Part shown: positions 56,570 through 64,000 of the stretch, piece after piece
How positions within the stretch are numbered: position 1 is the stretch's first letter
How the letters are laid out: each line of letters opens with the position of its first letter
Origin: Ophiostoma sp. CBS 140.51
Taxonomy: Eukaryota; Ascomycota; Sordariomycetes; Ophiostomatales; Ophiostomataceae
NCBI GenBank assembly: GCA_029298735.1
Contig: JANSLP010000116.1
Location: forward strand, 26,699 to 90,698
DNA: 64,000 nt
Reading direction: 5' to 3'
Program-made: the position numbers and the translations under genes
Notes under the pieces: model-generated
Databases searched by the model: none
Told to the model about the DNA's origin: nothing
The model's input: the letters and a program-made list of their open reading frames with translations, nothing else

Positions 56570-57433
56570 ATGGCCTCCAAGACGACCCCTACGACGCAGT
56601 GCGTCGGCCCCAACTACCAGAGCCAGAACCCCACGGCCACTGTCTCGACGCCGGTCAACTTTGAGACCGTGACGGTGCTCCCGCAGACGCCCCAGCTCAT
56701 TGCCCTGCTTTCGTGAGTGTCCAGTGCCTGGTAGTGCTGCAGAGGGAGTGGTCGTTGTCCGCCATACTAACCCAGCCGCCCAGCATCATCCGCGATAAGA
56801 ACACTGACCGGGGCGATTTCATCTTCTACTCCAATCGCATTATCCGCCTGCTCGTTGAGGAGGGTCTCAACCACCTGCCCACTGTCGAGCGCAGCGTGAC
56901 GACGCCCGTCGGCCGGCCTTATGCGGGCCTTCAGTTCGAGGGCAAGATCTGCGGCGTGTCCATCATGCGCGCCGGCGAGGCCATGGAGCAGGGCCTGCGC
57001 GACTGCTGCCGGTCAGTGCGCATTGGCAAGATTTTGATCCAGCGGGACGAGGAGTCGGCCCAACCCAAGCTGTTCTACGACAAACTGCCCGAGGATATTG
57101 CCAGCCGCTGGGTGATGCTGCTGGATCCCATGTTTGCGACGGGCGGCTCGGCCATTATGGCCGTGGAGGTGCTCAAGTCGCGCGGTGTGCCCGAGGAGCG
57201 GATACTGTTCCTGAACCTGATTGCCAGCCCAGAGGGTGTGTCCAACTTTGCCAGCAAATTCCCCAAGCTGCGGGTGGTCACGGCCTTTATCGACGAGGGT
57301 CTTGACGAGAAGAAGTATGTCCTTCCCAGTCCATGTTTGCGTTGTCTTCACCATTACAGTTTCACTCTAACACATCTTCAGCTACATCATTCCTGGACTC
57401 GGCGACTTTGGCGATCGTTACTACACAATGTAA
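56570..57433 (+). CDS. fur1: uracil phosphoribosyltransferase
   Basis: Three exons: 56570-56712, 56784-57314, 57382-57433; 241 residues; introns of 71 and 67 nt in phase 2. It makes UMP from uracil and PRPP (EC 2.4.2.9). The PRPP-binding loop is VMLLDPMFATGGSA, with Asp near 162. GVSIMRAGEAM and the uracil-binding C-terminus PGLGDFGDRYYTM, supplied by the tiny third exon, are intact. Yeast Fur1 is 216 residues; the extra length is N-terminal. It is a stand-alone enzyme, not fused to uridine kinase. In Lachancea kluyveri the same enzyme (URC6) is required for uracil catabolism through the URC pathway. Here it lies 2.5 kb from urc1, with only elf1 between them. Confidence 0.95.
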
Positions 57434-57777
57434 TAGTACAAGTACATGCAAACCCAAATCGGGGGCAGATCAAAATGAAAGAAAAAAATTATCTCCAGGC
57501 CTTTTTCCTAAAACGCCAACAACCACCGCATCCCTTTTTTGTTTGACCCGCCTACCCTCTCCAATCCAGTCCCTTGTATGAATCCGTATGAATCCAGCTC
57601 GTGTATCCGTCTAAGGAACTCTTTTCTTCTCTTTTTTTGCGTTTCGGGAAAATAACAGCATCGTAGCACAGCTACTAGCAGCCCGTAGGCCTGGATAAGG
57701 TGCCGTTGCCGTCGTCGTCATGCACTCTCTCCCACTCTCGGCTCTAAACCCGTATCCGCGTCGTGGTGCCCGCACGA
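57434..57777. other. convergent spacer between fur1 and elf1
   Basis: 344 bp between two convergent stop codons; contains both 3' ends and no gene. Confidence 0.5.
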
Positions 57778-58417
57778 TTAATAGTCGTCGTCGTCCACAA
57801 CACCCTCTCCAGCGTATCGTCTGTCTCCGCCATCGTCGTCGTCGTCAATGTCTCGCGATGATGCGCCAGCGCGGCCGGGCGCAAAGCGACCCGAATCTGA
57901 GAGGCCGTAACGGCCACTGCTCTCGTTCTCGACCTTTTCCTGGGCCACGGAATCTGGAGGTGTGTTACTAGATTGTTCAAAAGGCGTACAAGATGTGCGC
58001 GCACAGCAACGGGTAGAAATGTCTTACCAGCTGCATCCACCCACTCGCCGTACACATCCACTGCTGCGGAAAGGTCTGTTATATGTTAGCTGCTGTTGCT
58101 CCTTCTTCTGGTATATTTGGGTTATCGCTCGATCGTAGGACATACAGTTGATGGCGCATTGGAACTTCTGGCCGCACACCTTGCACTCCAGGTAGCCAAT
58201 ACCGAGCTTCTTGTCGAGCTTCACGGCGACAGACTTCTCGTGGTTGCAGAAGAGACAGGTAAAGGTCGTGGGGAGGGGGTCGGCCTGTCATGTCAGTAAG
58301 GTATCCCACGTATATAGCTACAGCTGGCAGCGTCCCGAACAGCTCGTATGTCAACTCAGCCACACAACTTACCTTCTTGGGGCCCTGAGGCTTGCTGGAG
58401 CTCTTGCGTTTGCCCAT
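57778..58417 (-). CDS. elf1: transcription elongation factor Elf1 (ELOF1)
   Basis: Four exons on the minus strand: 58417-58373, 58284-58146, 58063-58028, 57953-57778; 131 residues; introns of 88, 82 and 74 nt. It begins with the basic tail MGKRKSSSKPQGPKK. The zinc-binding core follows: CLFCNHEKSVAVKLDKK, GIGYLECKVCGQKFQ, then VDVYGEWVDA. All four Cys ligands are present. The C-terminal extension, rich in Asp (DIDDDDDGG and ending VVDDDDY), is fungal-type and absent from the ~80-residue animal protein. Elf1 binds elongating RNA polymerase II and helps it pass nucleosomes. The third exon is only 36 nt. Its acceptor could also be the AG three bases further on, changing one residue. Confidence 0.92.
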
Positions 58418-59972
58418 ATCGTGCGGTTGACTCCGGCGGCCGGAGGCAAAGAGAGAGAAGGGGAGGGAGGGGGTTGCTTTCGAGGAAGTGGAGTCGAGCA
58501 GCAGCGTCGTTTAACGGCAGACGGATAAGGTCGGGCGTGTCGCGTGTCGTGAAAGGGCGGTGACTTGGGATTGCCTTTCGTCCCAATAAGTGGTGTTGTC
58601 GCTGTTTCTTCGGTTTGCGCAAAAAGAACTGTCCGGGCGCAGTTCGTGTGGTGCGCACGCGTTCGAAACGTGGTTGGCTGGATAATGGGGGCCTTGCGGT
58701 TTGAGTCTTAGGGGAGTAGTCAGCAAGTTCCAACATTTGCAAAGCGCGCTGTCGCAAGTTTGCGCTTGCATTTTGCGCTGCATGCCCCTCTGTCAGTTGT
58801 CCACGGGCGGTGAACTGCCCCTCTGTCTCTCAGCGCCCAATAGCCAGCCAGCCAGCCAGCCCAACGCAAAAGACAGTCACTAGCGCCAGGCGTATTGGTC
58901 CTTTGTTCGTTGCGGTTGCACCTGCTGCTTCCAGTAGGAGCGCTGCCTCGCGGTTCCCCACTTATCAGTGCCTAGCCCAGCTCTCGCCCGCTCACCTGTC
59001 CCACGCCCTGTCCGTTTTAAGTAACTGCTGGGTGGGACCCCGTGATTGATAGCAGCATTCCGACAGGCCTGCACAGACTGCCAACAACCAAGGGATGCCC
59101 CTTGATAACAAGCCCAAAAATACGTCACATGTTCTCACCGGCTGGGTCCGGTCTTGGACAATGTTGAGCGAGTCACGGAGCGTGCGAGTTTGTCTGACAG
59201 CAGGAAACTGGGAAAAGCGGTGGCTTTTTGGCTTTTGGGCTTTTTGTGTGAGAAAGTTGTGTGAGAGAAAGAGAGACTCGATGCATGCCGATGCGGGCAG
59301 GTGCGGCAAAAGAGGAGAACAATGCACCTGCCTTGTTGCTCACCTTCAGGTACGCCGGCGATGTGCACAGCATAAATTTCCCATCATACCTTCTCAATTT
59401 ATCACATAAATAGAGATAGTGACCCAAGTAGCGTACTTGTAGTCTGCATCCAGGTACGAAGTACTACTTATCGTATCAGCTCCTTTCCCCGCCCGCTATC
59501 TATATCTTCACCGCGGACCTGGCCATCTCAAATCCTCTAAGCAAATCGTTCCGGAGCTACCCCGGTCAGCCCGCCCGCCTCCGTCCTCTTGTGAACGCCT
59601 TATTTGTTCTGGGCTCGCTTTTCTCGTTATCTCGGTTGCAATACTATCTCTTGCCCTGCTGATCCCGTCCCCGTTACCAAACTCTCTCTTGTCAATGAGA
59701 AACCGGAAGGAGCTTCCTGCGGTCATCGGTCAAAATCCACTGTATTAGTTGTCATTTATTAGATTGGGCTGTGTGACGTTCCTGTCCTCCCCCATTTGCT
59801 TTTTCCCAACTTACCCCTCGTGCCTTCCCCCTTTGTTCTGTTCTTGTTCCGCTCTTGCTTCGTACATCCCATCTTCACTTCCTCGTCCATTGTTCCTTCC
59901 ATTCTCGGTGATCGAACCTTTTCTCGTGCAATTGCTACAATATACACCATCCAAAACTCCGACTCGTCCGCA
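58418..59972. promoter_or_regulatory. divergent promoter region of elf1 and urc1
   Basis: 1.55 kb, no supported gene. It contains a short (CCAG)n run near 58849 and several GATA-type motifs, including CTTATCAG near 58961, TGATAA near 59103, CTTATC near 59466 and TTATCT near 59625. Their number is about what chance predicts, so nitrogen control is unproven. Confidence 0.4.
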
Positions 59973-62862
59973 ATGACTACCGCCAACGGAGACCCAGCGG
60001 CCAGCTCCGGCCCGGTTGGCACGGAGCACATCGCCGGCATCCTGGAGCAGATGCAGAAGTCCCAGGCAGAGCTTCTCGCCGCCGTCAAGTCGTCCATCGC
60101 TACACCGACCCCGGCAACAGCTTCTGCGCCGGCATCTGCTCTGAGTCCTGCGGCCTTGTCTGCCCCGGTCACGATAGCCAACCCGGTGTCAGAGCCTCCC
60201 GTCGAAGCAGACAATGCCTTGACTAGTAGCCCAACACTATCGTCGAGCCCCAAGTCGACCTTTACATCGCGAATCGTCCTTACGTGAGTCCCGTTGTTTG
60301 GTCCAATCTCATGGGTACTCTGTACTAAACAGTGACTGCAGGACCTACCCCAACCAGATCGGTATCAATCCGTTCCCCATGAACTGGGGTGCCGAAAACC
60401 CTGAGGAGCGTGGCCCCATCGTTGTCTCTCGGGCACCGTCAACAATCCGGCGGCGTAATGGTGAGCTTCATACAACACAGCATCGTGGTATGTACTCCTA
60501 GGAACAGCAGCTAACATACTTCTCTCTACAAAAGCCATTGGCGGTATGATTTAGTCTCAAAGCATCGAACTCTACCCATGTGCGAGAACTGATCTTTCTA
60601 CAGCTCACGGCGGTTCATACTCGATTTACTATGCCCTTGCGGTTGCAAGCCAGCAGCTGAATGCGGACCATCGGTGCGTGAACCGTTCCTGGGCGCAAGC
60701 AAAATTGGTGTTCTGAATTTATACTAACCCTTGAATAGCCCCGACTTCACCAACACCGAGCCCGCTGTCAACATTGGACCCTTCCCCCAGTGGTACGACA
60801 AGAAGAAAATTGTTGCAATGGACCCATGGGGCCACTTGCCTCAGACTCTTTTCAAGGATGTGATGGACAAGGATAACGGTGAGTTTGCCTTGCTTGGCGA
60901 ACAATTACGACATAACTTTAAAAATTAACAGTATTTCAGTCGACATCCGCCCAACAATCGCTGTCACGAAGGCGCACATGAGAGTGGGTCATATCAACAA
61001 CACTAACCCGACTGTACTCGGCCGCACTAACACGATATCTCCAGCTTCCGGAACTCGAAGACAGTGTCCGCAAAGGCAGACTGTACGCGAAATACGCTCT
61101 ACAATTTTTTTACTATTATTTACTGTATGATTTCCTAACACGTACTTTCTTGTAGGGTTCCTGATGGCAAGGTGTGCCTCAACGACAAGGGCGAGTTGGC
61201 GGTGACAAAGTTCGCTGTGGAGCCGGTAAGCAGCACCGTTACCCTTCGAAGTGTCAAACTCTTTGCTAATGTGTGCTATCATAGGTCTGGTATCTACCAG
61301 GAGTTGCTGAGAGATTCGGTATTGGTGAGTCAAGTCCCCTTCCAAAATCTAAACAAACAAGTACAGCTATCTAACACATCCTAGACGAGGGCACTCTTCG
61401 GCGGTCTCTGTTTGAGCATACCGGCGGCAGCTACCCCGAGGTGAGTGTCAAACGAAACTAAACCTGACCAGAAGAACACGGAAGAATTTACTTACAATTA
61501 AAGCTCATTACCCGCGGCGACATCAAAATCTTCCTGCCCCCTATCGGTGAGTCGGCCGCTATCTTGTGCCTGAGGAAACGAAGCTGGCAATGCTAACATC
61601 CGTCCGTAGGCGGTCTCACTGTTTACTGTTTTGGCGACCCTGCGAAGATGTCCGATGCCAGCGTCCGGTTAGCGCTGAGAATTCACGACGAGGTAAGTAT
61701 TCATATCCCAGTAGATGGTGGGCTGGCGGCTACTGACATAAATGCAGTGCAACGGAAGCGACGTTTTCGGCTCCGATATCTGCACGTGTCGGCCTTATCT
61801 CATCTACGGCATCGAGGAGGCCGTCAAGGAGGCACAGAACGGTGGCAGCGGTGTTGTGATCTACTTCAGAAAGGAGGGCCGTGCTCTTGGTGAAGTAACA
61901 AAAGTAAGTTTACGTGATCCCTGGCCATATGGTTTATGTTCATTCACCTGTTCTGTGTACTGACAATCTCTAACCAGTACCGTATGACCGACCCCTTTCC
62001 CTTCATCTTTGTGAGGAGCCCTTTACTATCGACTGTTACTAACAATGTGCGCCAAAGTGGTTTACAATGCCAGAAAGCGTGGCGAGGACCGCGCGTCCGA
62101 CTACTTCAAGCGGACCGAGAACATTGCCGGTGTCAAGGACATGCGCTTCCAGGCTCTGATGCCGGATATTCTGCACTGGCTCGGCATCACAAAGATCGAC
62201 CGGATGCTGAGTATGAGCAAGTATGTCTATTTGAAGGATCCACGACAACGTGGTTCATTTATTCGATACCTTCGAAACAAGTTATACTAACCAGGTACTC
62301 TTACAGCATGAAATACGATGCCATCGTTGGCCAAGGGTAAGGACAAGCTCCTACAAGCTCCTACGATCTGCATCTGCCATCTATCTTTCCCTGTCCTCCG
62401 ATGACTAACTCGTGTTTCCCATCTTTCTTTGCCCCCTCTCCTGCAGTATCCCGATTCACGAACGTGTCGAACTTCCCGAGGAGTGGATTCCGGCCGACTC
62501 GCGAGTCGAAATCGACGCAAAGATCAATGCCGGTAAGATATCGTCTACCGACGCCCGCCAACTTTTTTGGATTGTGGCACATGTAACTAACCTTTTTTCT
62601 TACTTACTTCAAGGCTACTTCACAAACGGTCACCGTATGACAACAGAAGAGCTCGAAGCCGTACAAGGCAGAACTTGGGAAGAGTAAGCCAGGTCCTTTC
62701 TTTTGTTTCTGACCCTTTCGTCTCGCCCTCGTTGCCCAGCTTCTCTCCTTTCCTTCCCTCCGAACAAACAATACCCTCTTTGGCATAGTTCAACAAATCA
62801 TGCAATGTTCGAGTGCTGACCCGGTTCTCTCCTTCTTTCTCTTGTGCAGCATCGACCACTAA
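59973..62862 (+). CDS. urc1: Urc1, GTP-cyclohydrolase-II-like uracil catabolism protein
   Basis: Nineteen exons by my splicing: 59973-60283, 60342-60460, 60535-60543, 60604-60673, 60739-60878, 60940-60983, 61045-61082, 61156-61225, 61285-61324, 61385-61440, 61504-61546, 61610-61692, 61748-61903, 61978-61981, 62058-62220, 62307-62336, 62447-62532, 62614-62683, 62850-62862. They total 1545 nt, 514 residues, with every phase consistent. Residues 1-100 are low complexity. The RibA-like core keeps the zinc cysteines (HDECNGSDVFGSDICTC) and the catalytic loop FRKEGRALGEVTKYLVYNAR. It ends with HWLGITKIDRML and VGQGIPIHERVELP. Urc1 is needed for uracil breakdown via the URC route in yeasts and filamentous fungi; it probably acts on a ribosylated uracil derivative rather than GTP. 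Exons 3 (9 nt) and 14 (4 nt) are micro-exons. The last exon encodes four residues only. Confidence 0.92.
60535..60543 (+). other. 9-nt micro-exon of urc1
   Basis: CCATTGGCG lies between a CAAAAG acceptor and a GTATGA donor. With the flanking exons it completes NAIGAHGGSYSIYY, an uninterrupted conserved stretch. Confidence 0.85.
61978..61981 (+). other. 4-nt micro-exon of urc1
   Basis: TACC lies between the acceptor CTAACCAG and the donor GTATGA. It gives the Tyr codon and the first base of a Leu codon in EVTKYLVYNAR. Joining exon 13 directly to exon 15 puts the rest of the protein out of frame, so four bases (one modulo three) are required. Confidence 0.8.
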
Positions 62863-64000
62863 GCAGCGTTTTCGTGTTCTTTTTCCACTCCTTGCCCCCT
62901 TGGTTCAACGCATCAACGCGGCGCCGCGTGAGGAAAGACTCGCAAAGGGTTACACGCCACGATCAGCGGGAGGACAGTTGAGTTGGTGTTATATTTTCTA
63001 TTGGATTATTTTATGATTTTTTTTCTTCGGAGTCTGCCCTGCGTGTCAAATAATACGAAGCATATACAAAAACGATATCTCTCTGTTTAACCATGTGGCC
63101 AATCACTGAGTCTGCCTATTTATCGCGCGCTCTTTTCTGCATCCAGTCACGGTCATTAAAAATATTCAATAAAATCAGTTGCTCATCAGCCCACGCACCG
63201 CCCACTAAGCACGCAAGGCAGCCGAAGGTATCTCGCCATGCGCTTGAAGAAGGCAGCAACAGCTGTGCCCCCATCAAATGTGGCTGTGAAGCTCAGCTAC
63301 TGGATGCTTTGTGTTGAAGGCGTGGGATTTTATGGCTGTTGCCGGCTATCATGGCCATACTCCGTCAAATGAGACGGCGTGCTGCCACGGCCGGTATCTC
63401 TAGTCTTTTTTACCAAATCCTCTTCCCTGATGAAAACACCCGAATCGAAAAAGCGAGAGCGTATTTACATTTCGATATGTAAGCGATATTTTTTGTCTTC
63501 ATTGCATCGTGCATTGAGGTCCCGCCATTTTGTACCCCCATCACAATCACAAAAGGCAATCGCTGATCCCACGCGCTGTGTCCTTGCCCACTTTGCGCCA
63601 GCTGTCGCCATACGAGGTTTCTCTACTGTCCCATTTCCCATATCCCATTTCCCATTTCCCTCTCCTCTTCTCCACGCTCTACGCAAAAGTGCACATGCAC
63701 TGATCCCTCCCATCTCGTTTGTCATGCAGAGAGATGATCCCCCACAGAGTAAAAAACAAAAACCCTCCGGGGAAAGCGCATGGGGTGGAGGGTATGATAC
63801 GACACTGCTGCCTTTTTCTGTCTTGGACGTTGCCAGTTGTCTGAATGTCACGCGTGACTATTGAAGTTTTCAATATTATTTCCTCGGAAATGCATTGAGA
63901 TATACAAAACAAAACAAATAAATATGGACAGTAGCAGATAGGACTGGACCGAGCTACTTCATCGATTAGAGGTAGATTGATCTTCATATCTAAGCGTTCC
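62863..64000. other. region downstream of urc1 to the window edge
   Basis: 1.14 kb with no supported gene on either strand. The first 200 bp should be the urc1 3' untranslated region. A short run of CCATTTCCC-like repeats lies at about 63640-63660. Confidence 0.4.

Overview
This is nuclear DNA of a filamentous ascomycete (Pezizomycotina, most likely a Sordariomycete). The evidence is short spliceosomal introns (about 50-170 nt, GTRNGT...CTRAC...YAG), GC-rich coding DNA between AT- and pyrimidine-rich spacers, and fungal proteins such as Pil1, Pex13, Rad2, a KMT6-type methyltransferase and Urc1. Starts below are eukaryotic ATGs. Exon boundaries were deduced by hand from splice signals and reading frame, not from transcripts.

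Layout. 231-7065 (+) large HEAT-repeat trafficking protein (Laa1/HEATR5). 7192-8373 (-) isoorotate decarboxylase and 9553-10718 (+) thymine 7-hydroxylase, a divergent pair. 11406-14138 (+) kelch/BTB protein. 14139-25292 gene-poor and repeat-rich; it holds two ~300-bp inverted repeats (15261 and 21840) enclosing 6.6 kb with an HNH-domain gene (18292-19524, -), two minisatellites and a 272-bp palindromic element. 25293-27727 (+) unrecognised, possibly regulatory protein. 28740-35840 (-) very large H3K27 methyltransferase. 38363-39643 (+) eisosome protein Pil1. 40235-40752 (-) NatC subunit Naa38. 41724-45746 (+) repair nuclease Rad2/XPG. 47654-49150 (+) Pex13. 51263-51702 (+) frameshifted NIF3/CutA1-like relic. 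51997-55023 (-) cohesin release factor Wapl. 56570-57433 (+) uracil phosphoribosyltransferase. 57778-58417 (-) elongation factor Elf1. 59973-62862 (+) Urc1, a GTP-cyclohydrolase-II-like protein of uracil catabolism with 19 exons.

Most genes are unrelated housekeeping functions. Four form a pathway: thymine 7-hydroxylase (thymine to isoorotate), isoorotate decarboxylase (to uracil), uracil phosphoribosyltransferase (to UMP) and Urc1 (URC catabolic route). They sit as two pairs about 46 kb apart, one at each end of the window. This partial pyrimidine salvage/catabolism linkage, together with the 4-nt and 9-nt micro-exons of urc1 and the inverted-repeat-bounded HNH region, are the most interesting observations.
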